64,000 bases of DNA. Origin: Cylindrotheca closterium. Taxonomy: Eukaryota; Bacillariophyta; Bacillariophyceae; Bacillariales; Bacillariaceae. The position numbers were made by a program, and so were the translations under genes. Location: contig CAKOGP040002313.1 in assembly GCA_933822405.4 (NCBI GenBank), forward strand, positions 549,364 through 613,363, given 5' to 3'. The notes beneath the pieces are model-generated. The model worked only from the letters and a program-made list of their open reading frames with translations. It was not told where the DNA came from and did no database searches. Below are positions 1 through 10,900 of this stretch, one piece after another; position 1 is the stretch's first letter, and the number at the start of each line of letters is the position of its first letter.

Positions 1-113
1 GTTCAGACCTAGCCATTGTCTGTACTACGGTACGTGCATATGGTAAAAGGTACGGAAAGACAACATCATCATCATCATTCCAAACATCTGTTGCAGTGTT
101 GCAAACCGTCACC

Positions 114-608
114 ATGCTGTCTACTTTCGCTTCAGTAAAACGAGCAACCGTTTCGGTGACAAGAAGACCAGCCTTCTTATCAGCCGCAGAGAGGTATTTT
201 AGTGATGAAGGACCCAAAAAGGCCGTGCGCAAAGTGAAGAAGAAGCCAAAGAAATCCACACAGGAGACTGGTGGACGTCCAAAAGACTTGGAGATTATTC
301 TGGCAGCCTTGGACGCTCCCTTTACAAAAGCACCACCCGCGGATAAAGAAGAAATGGCAAGGAGAGAACAAATATTAAAGAACTATACAGTAGGGAAGTT
401 CAAGCAACATAACCAAGAGAACCATGATTTGGCATGCAAATTGACAATGAAGAAACACGCCATTAAGATGCTGCCGAAAGGCTCGGAACTGAAGAGAAAG
501 GCATTGGAAGTTGACAATGAAGGGCCACCAAGATGGAGAAACATTCCTTTGTGGACGCCACCCATCCCAAATTTCAATTACAAAGACTACACTACCCTTG
601 ATGAATAA
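114..608 (+). CDS. MRPL40: Mitochondrial large-subunit ribosomal protein mL40 (MRPL40 family)
   Basis: Single-exon gene of 164 aa. I chose the ATG at 114 because it opens an Arg/Ser/Ala-rich amphipathic mitochondrial presequence ending near RYFS. A Lys-rich stretch follows, then a charged helical middle. The C-terminal motif WTPPIPNFNYKDY matches in spacing the TPPIPNYQPPEGRY ending that I know from animal mL40. The order basic region, E/K-rich helix, TPPIPN box also fits that family, which sits on the mitoribosome large subunit. The family call rests on the C-terminal box and overall architecture. A different basic mitoribosomal protein is possible. Confidence 0.62.
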   Translation: MLSTFASVKRATVSVTRRPAFLSAAERYFSDEGPKKAVRKVKKKPKKSTQETGGRPKDLEIILAALDAPFTKAPPADKEEMARREQILKNYTVGKFKQHNQENHDLACKLTMKKHAIKMLPKGSELKRKALEVDNEGPPRWRNIPLWTPPIPNFNYKDYTTLDE

Positions 609-845
609 GTAAAATCACGGAGCTACGATACTCTGGGGGAATTGCCCATTATTCGTTGCATTTGATAGTTAGACCTCAACATTCTCCAATATTATGGCTC
701 ATTGATTTCTTTTGGGATCAATTTACAGTAGAAACGTTGATCCATTGATTTGATAAAGCGCTGCTATCTTTACATCCTTCAGAGTACTGTACTTATTTCT
801 TTGTTCTTGTGATTATGATAATAAAAAAATCAACACTGATTGTTT

Positions 846-2514
846 TCAAATGATGTAAATGTTGCCATCACTCTTCATGACCTTTCCTTGTTCCGACAGC
901 TTGTCAATGAATGTATTTATCTCGTTCTTGTCATACGCTCGAATGGCCTCGGCATTAACCTGTTTCAAAAAGTCCTCCTCCTCTATGGTACCATCATCCA
1001 TTCGAAGTCGGATGCGATTGAAAATGGTCATGAATTGGACAAATCGACTGCAAATGAGCAAAGCAAGAGAAGAAAGAAAAAGAACAGATGAGTGACAAAG
1101 AATGAATGAATCGCCATCAATCCAAAAAAGGACGGCAACCGCACAACAGTACTTACGAAGGTGACGATGGTTGTCGTTGAGAATCATCCTTATCCTCCTC
1201 CAGGTCTTCTTCCTCTTCTCGAGGTTTTATGAGATCATCAATGAATTGTCGGGCCTTTTGCATTTCATTTTCAAAGACTCGTTTGAGGGGAACCGACTTG
1301 CCCGGTTTGACTGCATGTTTGGGCGGAGGCCGAGGCATTTGCAATTTGGGAGTGTACGATGCTGGTGGTTTAGCAGCCATGTGATGCAAGGGCTGATGAC
1401 GAGAGACGGAAGGATTTTGCTGCTGAGTGGGCGTATCATTGACGGCGGCCTCAGTGGTTTGACGCGATTGCTGTTTCCCCATTGTAGATTGTGGCATTTG
1501 CTTGTTGTACTGCTGCTTCTTCTTTTGCTTTTTACTCGAGCCAGTAGCCGTGCTTGTTGCACTAGTAGCGGCAACCACCTTGTTGGCTTTTGGTGCCACT
1601 GCAAAAGCCGCTGCCTGCACTGCTGCGGCAATCTCGCCCTGATCCGTCGGACTATCTTGTTTGCGGCTCTCAAACAAACCTCGTCTCACTTCCGGAGGAG
1701 ACTTCTTCTGCTTACGAGCAAGAATTCGGTCCAGTGGAGACACTTCAATGCATTGGTCAGTGAAGACCACTTCCATGGGTTTGACGGCGTCTTTGGTGTT
1801 GTTACTGGCAACAGCTACCACAATCTTTTTCTTGGCGGGAACGAGCGTCTTGGCAACTTTGCGACGGCTTTTGGGCTGTGGAGGAGATGAGCTAACTGCG
1901 GATGGCGAGGAGGGTTCTGATGGCGACAAAGTAGCCGATTGAGGATCCTCGTTCTCCGTCCTCCCCCCTTTTTTGATGGGCAGTGGCAACCTTCGTTTGG
2001 TGGACTTCTTGGCTTCATCCTTTTGTTTGGCACTCTTCCCCTTGACTTTCTTTTCCGGTTGTTTCTGTTTCGACTTGCAAACTTTGCTGCGTATATCGTC
2101 GACTCGTTCCATGAGAAACTCTCGTCCCCTTCGTTTGCGTCCTCCCCGTTGGAGAGTTTCGAGATGGAAGACCAAATTTGGATCTAGGTTCTTTTCGAAG
2201 CCTCCACCAACGACGTACTTGACATCGAGGCCCTGAATATTCTTGCTGCTATTGTTCTGGTTTCCATCATCGTCAGTAGAAGTGTCAAAGTAGTGAACCT
2301 TGGTGATCCGCGCACATCCTCCAGGTTTGTTGATACTACCAGAATGATTATTTATTAATTATTTGGGACGGACGAAACAAAAAGTGCAACAAAGAGGAGT
2401 GCGTGAGAACGGAGAGCAGAAGCAAAAACGAATATAGAGTTTTAAAAGAAGGAATCCTTACCCAGCCCATGTACGGCTTTGCACTTGCACCGATTGACCA
2501 ACTTTCCACTCCAT
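846..2514 (-). CDS. Conserved protein: N-terminal RTWxGINKPGG Tudor-like module, basic linker, C-terminal winged-helix-like domain
   Basis: Three exons on the minus strand: 2514-2462, 2335-1157 and 1047-846 (introns 126 and 109 nt), 477 aa. The start MEWKVGQSVQVQ is followed across the first intron by RTWAGINKPGGCARITKVHY and, further on, DVKYVVGGG. This is a compact beta-rich module resembling Tudor/agenet or chromo-type barrels. The middle (about 100-400) is low-complexity and rich in Lys, Ser, Pro and Gln, with several nuclear-localisation-like KKxK clusters. The last 65 residues hold DDGTIEEEDF...EINTFIDKL...VMKSDGNIYII, which reads like a winged-helix end. Nuclear or chromatin work is my inference; I do not know the family name. 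The exon junctions preserve both conserved motifs, which supports the model. Confidence 0.72.
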
Positions 2515-3157
2515 CTTGATGCTTTTTCGATGATTTCTGGATTTCCAAAATTTGTATTTTGTCTTTCGTTCTGTAGCTAGCGAGCAATATCTCTCGTTGG
2601 CTATACCAGGATAGGCTATTACGAGTTGAGATAACCAATGCAATTACAAAATTGTCGTGGTATTGCACCTCTCGGATCAAAAGGAACACCGAGACTTGCG
2701 ACTTGCTTTCATTCAATTCCACAACGACGACTCGATTGCTTTGGACCAAAGCTTGGAGGCGTCGAGATGGTACTTTTACCACGTAGGATCACACGTAGAC
2801 TTGTCTCGCATTTCTTTTTTGTGGCGCGGTTCGTGGTACCTTACTAGTCTCTTTTCGGAATCGGAACATGTGTGGGGTTTGTAGAAACGTCGTCAACTGC
2901 TGGCGTTGAAGCCAACACAGAACTTCGTACTACAGTATTGTATTCTTGAAAATGACACTATATTTCTCATTCTATGTTTATTCTTTCGTTTGCTATTTTC
3001 AATTTTATAAGTGCAAACTATCTTATAAGCCAATGCCATAGCGCCAGTGTTCGATCTGAATGAATGAAAAAATCATCATTTTGGTATTCATGAGACCCAG
3101 TAAATATAATAACTTTCTCAAGTGTTGGTGGTTGCTTCCCATGTTTGATACAACAAT
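2515..3157. other. Intergenic region, no gene seen
   Basis: Lies between the start of the Tudor-like gene and the end of the next minus-strand gene, so it should hold the 5' UTR and promoter of the former. Short open frames on both strands here show no recognisable domain or splice structure. The stretch around 2930-3160 is AT-rich. Confidence 0.5.
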
Positions 3158-4246
3158 TTAATTTTGTTTGCAGCTGACAATGGTTTCCCGAGTAATATCC
3201 ACTGCACCCGAAATACAAGAGGTTCCATCCGAAAGTAGCATACTGGCCATAACTCCCAAATCTTCGGCAACGCTCTCAAATACGCCCCCTCGTGCTCTTC
3301 GTCGGCTCAATGATTTCGATCGACGTCCCCCTCGATTATCTTTTGTAGATCTTCCAGTATATCCCGTCCATTGCGAAGAACCCAAACTGCCCTCCGTATA
3401 CGAATCGTAATCGGACTCGTCATATGTCAAGTACGAACTAAAAGCGGTCGACTCTTCCCCAAAGGCCGATGCAGAAACCAAGTCACTATCATCCTTCCAG
3501 CTGCGCTCCATGCCTCGTTTCCATCGAGTTTTCCGGGCCTTGTTCTTCTGTAGCTCCTCCATGTCTTCCATTTCCCTACTGGCCATATGTTGGTGTGGAC
3601 TTTTGGGGACGAGACGGTTGCGATTGGCATTTTCTCCTTCAAATGATGCATCACTTCCCTGTAAGCGTCGTGGCGTCATGACACATGCTTTGGGCTTGCG
3701 TTCCTCCTTTTCAGGAGTCACATTGCGAGGAGGACGATTCATTGGATCTTCCGTGGTTCCGCCGGGTCCCACCAAAAAGGTGCTCTTGAATTCTAATTTT
3801 TGCTGCGGTTGGTTGAAAGTGTGCTCTTGTTCACCCAAATCACCATCATTAACAGTAATGAGGACTGGGCGGACTGCAGCGGATGTGTCTTTGCGATTCT
3901 TGTTGATCTTTCGAAGCGCCGATTGTTGTGTGTGTTCCTTGCGATGGGAGGATGATTCTTGGACGACGGGAGGCGTGACATACGTGGGTCTATAGGTATG
4001 CTGAGGATTGAATCCTGGATAGTGATTGTCCTCATACCGGTCTTTGTTCATGGCAGCTCCACAATTCAGTTTCTTTAGTACGTGTAGTCCTTTCTTGGAG
4101 GGAGAACCTTCATCATTCTGATGATCCCACCCTACGGGACTGGGTACAACACGGGCACGCTCCGTATTGATGCTATCACTACCTCCTAAGTAGATATCAT
4201 CGGAAATTAATGGTTGTTGCTTTTTAAATCGATTGCCAAACTTCAT
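3158..4246 (-). CDS. Hypothetical low-complexity protein, 362 aa
   Basis: Uninterrupted frame from ATG 4246, starting MKFGNRFKKQQPL. Most of the protein is hydrophilic and disordered (Ser, Asn, Arg, Lys, Glu). It has an RS/RR-rich stretch RSKSLSRRRARGG around residue 310 and a more ordered end with the pattern ED-LGVMA-MLLSDGTSCISGAVDIT. No enzyme motif, signal peptide or membrane segment is visible. It is divergent from the gene starting at 5603, whose start (MNFGYKAPKKDLV) and composition are similar, so the two may be distant relatives. Function unknown. Confidence 0.72.
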   Translation of the reverse strand: MKFGNRFKKQQPLISDDIYLGGSDSINTERARVVPSPVGWDHQNDEGSPSKKGLHVLKKLNCGAAMNKDRYEDNHYPGFNPQHTYRPTYVTPPVVQESSSHRKEHTQQSALRKINKNRKDTSAAVRPVLITVNDGDLGEQEHTFNQPQQKLEFKSTFLVGPGGTTEDPMNRPPRNVTPEKEERKPKACVMTPRRLQGSDASFEGENANRNRLVPKSPHQHMASREMEDMEELQKNKARKTRWKRGMERSWKDDSDLVSASAFGEESTAFSSYLTYDESDYDSYTEGSLGSSQWTGYTGRSTKDNRGGRRSKSLSRRRARGGVFESVAEDLGVMASMLLSDGTSCISGAVDITRETIVSCKQN

Positions 4247-5602
4247 TCTGAAAACAAATTATGACTTGCTTTCTGATGAATTTGTTATGGTAGACGAAAT
4301 GGCTGAGTTGTGGATTTGTTTTGTTTCCCGTTCAGAATATGATGATTGCGGATGTAACCCCTTTTCAGAATCGTTTGCTTTCCCTGGATATATGTGTATG
4401 ATTTTCCGACTCAAGTGCTACAAAGGTAAAGAGAGAGAGCACTTGCAAAACCGATTTCGGTTTTTCCGAAGTTGGCTGTGACCAAGAATAGCTGTGACAG
4501 TGAAACCAGAGGCCTGACATTGGCACGTGTAGCAGGGACGGCTCGGCCCGTCACGCTGCACACAGCTATGTATGTTTGTCCGCCGCAAGCTGTTATTCCA
4601 AGAATAGATAGGGTCGAGCCGGCCGTCAAGACCGCGAAGAAATTTCCCAAGCCTAGGACGGAGGGCAACTCCACTCTTCTCGATTAAAATTTGGTTTGGA
4701 AGAGAATATTGGAAGAGAGACGGCACACATGATGTTCCAAGTCTTGCTGCAGCAACTATTAGACAACGAATCCCGGACGATTATAATCTACCTTCCACCC
4801 CTCTTAGATCAGAAGTGAATAGGGAATAAACATACATGATTAGTATCACAAGTTCAAAGTGGGTTCTAGGTAGACTAGTCGTCCTATCCTCTACTAGTAG
4901 CTAAAAAACGGCGAGTAGTAGGAACAAGAAGAACGACGATGATTGAATGAGCAGTCAAGCCAGGCGTCTACTTGGAATGTACCACCACGATTTGCTATAG
5001 TTGATTGGGATTAAGGTCGGCATATTGCATTCATGGCTATTGCAGAAGTAGGGGCGGGGAAGAAGCAATGATCTCAAGATCCTTTTGCAGCGATGACCAT
5101 GTCAGGAACTCTTGAAGAAACTTCGATGCCAAAGTTTTTCTTTTCACACTCTAGTCAATCGAGACACACAAAATAAGTTCTTGCATGGCATATAGTTTGA
5201 CAATGTTCGAGTTCTTTGCAAGTTCTTTGCAATTATTAGATAGATGCAGTACAGCATTCTAAACTTTACAGATTCGTACTAGCACACGTGTACCGTGTAC
5301 CAGTACTGTACTCGTGATTGATTCATTCATGCGTCCATTGAATCGCAATCTCTTCTTCGACATGCATGTCGACAGATAAAGTACTACTATAGTGTTTTAA
5401 ACCGTTTCAAATTCAAAAAACGGCGGCAAACCAAATTTGAAGTCAAAACTTGAGCGTATCGATCAGAATGAATCCAAATCTCTCATAGTTTGCAGACAAT
5501 GTGCTTCTGAGCTCCGCATACTATAACTTGTCTCAAAGCACTTGGTGTACATCTACCAACTCATTCTTTACATAAGCCGATACGGTAGAACAAAAGAGAA
5601 GG
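4247..5602. other. Long divergent intergenic region (1.36 kb)
   Basis: Shared upstream region of two divergent hypothetical genes. A frame on the minus strand at 4411-4674 is hydrophobic and open for 87 codons, but has no start context, partner exon or family match, so I do not call it. Around 5280-5320 there is a run of GTAC/ACGTGTAC-type repeats including the palindrome ACACGTGT. Nothing else is recognised. Confidence 0.5.
5284..5291. promoter_or_regulatory. G-box-like palindrome ACACGTGT upstream of gene 5603
   Basis: An 8-bp palindrome with a CACGTG core about 310 bp before the start codon at 5603, followed directly by further GTGTAC/GTAC words. CACGTG is the classic bHLH/bZIP site. Function here is inferred from position and from recurrence of the longer form GTACACGTGTAC at three other places in the window. 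Confidence 0.3.
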
Positions 5603-7645
5603 ATGAACTTCGGATACAAAGCACCGAAAAAGGACCTTGTGCGCCAAAGGCCACCTGAACTTGTTCTCATCGCTGAAGACGAGAACGGTCGTTCTCCAAA
5701 CACTAGTCTATTGATAGAGAAGAAATTGCAAGACACACCTGACACTGCAAAGTTGGCAGACGATATGGTCGGGGGAGAAAATTGGGAGTTTCAAATGGAT
5801 CCATTTGATACCTGGAGCCATGAGAAGGAAAACAATCTTCACGCACCTCGTCGGGTGGATGGTGAAATGCCCAAGCGATCCTTCATTCAAAAGGCATTAT
5901 GTAGAAAGCCAAAAATGAATGCGCCCATTCCACCTAGTAATGGTCCCATCGGCGAGCGTCTTAGTTGCATAAAGCCCAAACAACCCAATCGATCAAGGAG
6001 TGTGCCACGATCCTCCCATCGATCAGCTCCTCCACCTTCTCGAAAAAGGCAAGAGAACCTTTTCCAAACACCTCAAAAATTGGCTCCTTCCCCAACGAAC
6101 ACTCCTTCGAAATATCAACAACAGCTTGATGAGTTTGTGGAAGTTTCTGCTACTCCCAAACAATTGAACCGAGTATCTGATTTGGATGAAATTGAACAGA
6201 GGGAGAAAGAGAGAAGGGAGGAAGAAAAGAACAAAACCGCACAACCAGCAGCAGCAATTACTACTACCAATGCTACCTATTCTCAACCCTTGGTCACACC
6301 TGCATTGGATGATGGAAACTCTGTTGTTTTGAACAGGAATGCATCTGTTCACAATGAAATTGTTAGTCTATCTGAGGAGTCCAGGAGCGTCGTTCAACAA
6401 CAAAGTGACAGCATATTGTCTGCAATACGATGTGGTGGACCACTCTGTAACGCTGGAGAAATGCTGTTCATGGCGGTTGGTCCAGAAAGTCCTCCAGAGC
6501 TGACCAATGAAGAAAAGGCTTCTACTCCTCCACAGCAGAAAGCAAGAGGACCAGAATTCGAACACAGGCACCGCAGTTTGCCCGTTTCCACTTCCTCGTA
6601 TTTGGACCAATCGCTCGCTAGCTCTTTCCAAGCAAGAAGCGATGTACCTGACATGAAGGAAAAACGAGTTCAGTCCTTCAGTCCCGGCAAAAATAATAAC
6701 ATCTACAGCAAAGAGGCTTTTGAAGAGGAGATCCGGCAATATCAGCAGAGTTTGAGAGAATCACGCAATCAAAATAAAATGGAAGATATTGAAGAACGCG
6801 ATGAGTATGGCGAGTCTGCGTCTCCTGATGGCTACAAGAATCGACGAGCTATGCACCAGTCTACGAAACAGAGAGACTCCTATCCTCATCGGCGCTCGCG
6901 GTCGGTGGGGCGCTCAGTGGGGCGCTCAGAAACGTCTTCATCTTCATCCTCTTCTTCGCATGATCACAAATGGGGTAGCAGCGCCAGAAATGGCAGGAAA
7001 GGACGGTCAAAGTCTACCCATCGATCACCTCCACCAAAAAGAAATGAAAAGCCAAAGCATCGTTCAAAGGAACCAACAAATTCCGATCTTCCACGAAAAC
7101 GAAGTGACTTTATGATAGCAGGAATGGAGATGGTGACTGGTGATATTGAACGACACCGTTCGCTACCAAAGAAAGAACAACATCAAACGCGTCAAAAGTC
7201 AGAACCCAGAAGGACCAGAATGAAACCAGAATGGATGGTTTCACCAAATCTCTTGAATGCTGAAGAGCCGCTCGGATCAAGCAATGTCTTTCACAGCGAA
7301 AGCGGACCTGTCCCCGTTGGTGACGTGATTTCAGTGCCATCGGTCTCAAACAAACTGCCCATCCGTACACTCGAGATTCCAGTGATGGTGGAGCCGCTAG
7401 ATGATCTAAGAATACTCGAGGACGCCACAGAGTTAGGCTCTGCCGCGTTTGATGAATTTGACACAGAATCCATCTACGAGGATCTCAAAAAGTCAGAGAA
7501 ACGAGGACGTCGAAATTCGAGGTCTGCAAAGAGCTATGGTGATGCATCAGAAAAATACTCACGTGCCTCGAGGAAATCTGCAACAACAAGACACACTGAC
7601 TTCACCTATGGGTCTGCTTCAGTTGAATATGATGGTTGCTTCTAA
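5603..7645 (+). CDS. Hypothetical Ser/Arg-rich disordered protein, 680 aa
   Basis: Single open exon from ATG 5603 (MNFGYKAPKKDLV). The protein is almost entirely hydrophilic. It contains many basic-Ser/Pro motifs (RSRSVPRSSHRS near 135, HRRSRSVGRSVGRSET near 435 followed by eight Ser), Gln/Asn-rich patches and scattered EEK coiled segments (REKERREEEK near 200). A short ordered island GGPLCNAGEMLFMAVGPESP lies around residue 280. The DNA has a tandem 12-bp duplication (GTGGGGCGCTCA) near 6905-6930 encoding VGRSVGRS. No catalytic motif or membrane segment. It could be a phosphorylated scaffold or cytoskeletal regulator, but that is speculation. Confidence 0.75.
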   Translation: MNFGYKAPKKDLVRQRPPELVLIAEDENGRSPNTSLLIEKKLQDTPDTAKLADDMVGGENWEFQMDPFDTWSHEKENNLHAPRRVDGEMPKRSFIQKALCRKPKMNAPIPPSNGPIGERLSCIKPKQPNRSRSVPRSSHRSAPPPSRKRQENLFQTPQKLAPSPTNTPSKYQQQLDEFVEVSATPKQLNRVSDLDEIEQREKERREEEKNKTAQPAAAITTTNATYSQPLVTPALDDGNSVVLNRNASVHNEIVSLSEESRSVVQQQSDSILSAIRCGGPLCNAGEMLFMAVGPESPPELTNEEKASTPPQQKARGPEFEHRHRSLPVSTSSYLDQSLASSFQARSDVPDMKEKRVQSFSPGKNNNIYSKEAFEEEIRQYQQSLRESRNQNKMEDIEERDEYGESASPDGYKNRRAMHQSTKQRDSYPHRRSRSVGRSVGRSETSSSSSSSSHDHKWGSSARNGRKGRSKSTHRSPPPKRNEKPKHRSKEPTNSDLPRKRSDFMIAGMEMVTGDIERHRSLPKKEQHQTRQKSEPRRTRMKPEWMVSPNLLNAEEPLGSSNVFHSESGPVPVGDVISVPSVSNKLPIRTLEIPVMVEPLDDLRILEDATELGSAAFDEFDTESIYEDLKKSEKRGRRNSRSAKSYGDASEKYSRASRKSATTRHTDFTYGSASVEYDGCF

Positions 7646-7900
7646 ATAGCTAAATATACCACTATACCATGCCAATATGAAATTAATATCTTAGAGAGAA
7701 TGCTTACAGTAGGATAGGCTGTGGGTGTCTTTCTGCCCCAACCAAATCAATCCCAGATAGAGCTTACTCTGCGTGCAGGGCGACCGTGTGACCTATAAAG
7801 TACAAAGCTACTGTCGCAGCGATGGGATCATGAGTGGAACTGACCTGAACGCTGTTTCAAACACATGCGTTTCAAGTTTTAACAGGTACGGTACATTACT

Positions 7901-10900
7901 CTACTTTATTGTACCAAGAAGCATATATTCTACACCTTTTGTCTTTGTAATTGGAGTTGTGTCAAGTCGCCAAGAGTCAACTCCAGCTCCATTGAAGACC
8001 ATGAATTTGTTCTTCTTCGATGCGAACAGTCCCTCATTGATCATCTCAAACCCCACAGGGATGGATTGCTCCCGCTTGAAATGGAACAGTGGCCGGTCCT
8101 TAGATCCAACTCGGTCTTGATGCGCTGTAATCGATATCCCAGCCTTCGCTGCTTTTTCTACAAAAGAAGATCCGGTTCTCGTCGTACTCAGTGGTTTGCT
8201 TTGTGTCTTGGTTGTCTTGTCGTCTTCGATTGTTTTCTTTCCCGTAATGTAGATGAGATCATTCATCGGTAGAGGGTGGTCGGAGGGAAACAGAGACGTG
8301 TACAACTGTAGCGAATTCTCTGTTGTGAGGTCACTACGCAAACAGGCAGCGCTGCAGTCAGAGAAAACCTCGGAGTAGTGCCTCTCCGCAGCCATATGGT
8401 CGTCCCAAGCAGACTTGATGGCTCCCTTCACTCCATCTGTATAGAAACCTCTCCTCTTGAGCTCTGAATCCATCAAAGGAATGCCTTCATTGAGTTCCCC
8501 TCGTCGACGCATATTGTCCAGGGCATTGAACTGTTCGTGAACAACTGTCGTTACTTCAATCGCAGAGGTACCATGATGAAAGTTTCTGTACGGACCAGAA
8601 GCAATATTCCTTCCGATGTGAGCTGACTCTGTAAGGTTCCGAATCCCATCCACATCGTCCACATTTAAGCTGTTTGGGTGGAGTGATTCCTTGAACTCCT
8701 CAACAGCTTCCGGTCGAAATGGTGTGGTGGAGAATTCATCTTGGGACGTTGCATACTTCGAGTACTCGTCGTAACGCCGGTCTCTTGCCGCATCAGAATC
8801 ACCAATATACGAATGAGTAAAAAAGTGATCAATGTCATATACTGAATCTGGGATTTAGAAAGAAACAGAGATACATCAGTCGACCTTCACCTTTACAGAG
8901 GTCATCACGCGAAAACCTACCAGCAGTTTCAATCCCAAGAGAGTCGAAGTTTCTATTCGATTCCGACTGAAGTTCCACGAATGACTTGAGAGTAAGATCA
9001 TTCGTTGGGGCAAATCCATAGTCATTGATCATCTTTTCAAGCGAGACTTCCATTTCTTTCTTTTCCTCCTCGTCTTTATCCTTTTTAGAAGATTCCTCTA
9101 TTGGCCTACCAGAAACGTTCCGTCTGAACTCCGTGAAGTCGATTTCATCATCACCTCCGTCGCCATGTTGTGTGGCATGGATCCGCCGCACTGGAGTTGC
9201 CCATGAGCGAGCTATGCAAGTATCACGATGAGGTTTGCACATTATAGTCAGACGAAACGCATTGAATGAAGATCTTACCAAAAAAGCGATCAAATTGGGC
9301 AATCTTCGACGGTTGATATATACGCTCAAACCTAGATGGTAGCATTGGCGTCTCTACACTGTGGCCTAACTGCATCCACATTCTCTGTTGAACGTTCGCT
9401 TGGATTGCCACTTTCCACCAGGATGACAACGCTTGATTTTGGGAGTTACAGCGATTTCGTACAAGCTGGATCCTTTTCGATTGCGCAGCTGGTAGGGTGC
9501 CGTCATGAGCTTGATTGTTCGATGAAGGAGACCCCTCATCGGAGATTTTATCCCAATCGTGCACACCAAAAGCTCGTTGGTAGCCCTTCATCGATTGCAC
9601 GGTACCGAGCTGACTGTGAAAGTTGTGCAAGTAATAATCTGTTTCCATTTCCCATAGTGGGACGGCATGTCGAAACGGCAGGTAGTATCCTAAAAATAAA
9701 TTCATGGCATCCTGTTTCAAACGATCAGTAAATGCGTTACTGTAGTATCGTCGAATCGAAGTTAACAACTCCTTGTGCTTTCCAATCGGTCCAACGATCG
9801 ATTCATTTCGCTCTGACGACACCTTCTTGTGTGCTAAACATTTCAAGAATCATGTTAGCCGATATAAATCAAGTTTTGCACAATCAGCCAACACATTGCA
9901 AGGTTTTCTTGATCGCAAACTCACCCTCTGAGCCACCGTACTGAAGAGCTACACTGTCTCCTACTTCAACATACATGTCAATCAGAACCCTCACGATATT
10001 TGACGAAGGGTCCAGTTTTGGAGTAGATCGGATTCCCATGACAACTAGCTGTTGTTCCATTGCCTGCACTCCGGCACTAAATTGTGCTACGTTTGTCCTG
10101 TCAAGGCAATCGATGCAATTCGTTCTTAGGATGCCTGTTTGTTCCATTGGAAAGACCGGTACTCCAAATTTATCAGGGAGCGTTGACTGTGCATTGATGT
10201 CTTCCTCACTGAATGGCTCGATGTCACCACCATCCATGATTTTCCATTTTGGTGAAGAGCAAAAGAAGCCAGTTTGATTCACAGCCCACGTCGAGACCTC
10301 ATTGAGCGAAGTACTCACGTCCAAGTTTCTATGCTTGCTGATGTGTGAGTAATCCAGAGCACAATATCGTACCTTGTGTTCATCGTCAATGCTTGTGTTG
10401 ATGTAATCTATTGCGTGCCGGTATTCGTTGCCCACTCGAACCTCTCTTTCTCGCTTCTCACTCTGTTTAACCAAGTCAAGTACCACAATGGGGCTGCCAT
10501 ACCTCTTGAGAAGGTCTTGGAAATGCATCTGAGTAGCAGTGTAGGTTGGGTCCACTCGGTTCAACTCGATGGGAGGTTTGGGAAGGGTCAAACTTGTTTC
10601 TTGTGTCCAAAACGTTGGGATCGAGCCACGCACTTGCAAGTAGGACGAAAATATGCCTTCTGACGCGGCTTTGGATTCATCATGCACAATTTGTTCGTGC
10701 TCAACGTCATTGGCAACCTTTCCTTGCTCACTAACTCCACGTTTCAGGTATCGCGTACCGGCAAAATGCCGAGATCTCCGTGCAAGCAGTGCGACATTCA
10801 ATGACCGGCCGTAGTCATTTAGCTTTCGTTGAACAAACGCACCATGAATGATGGGCATGACCCAGTTGTAACGTGATGAACTGTCAGTGCAATGATGCAA

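Noticed and set aside
1171..1890. Plus-strand frame of 239 codons rich in Leu/Phe/Cys
   Set aside because: Antisense shadow of the Tudor-like gene, whose exon joins restore conserved motifs.
4411..4726. Two minus-strand open frames with hydrophobic composition
   Set aside because: No convincing start, no partner exon, no family, and both frames overlap each other.
9336..9731. Plus-strand frame inside FIG4
   Set aside because: Antisense to the conserved FIG4 exon 2; no domain.
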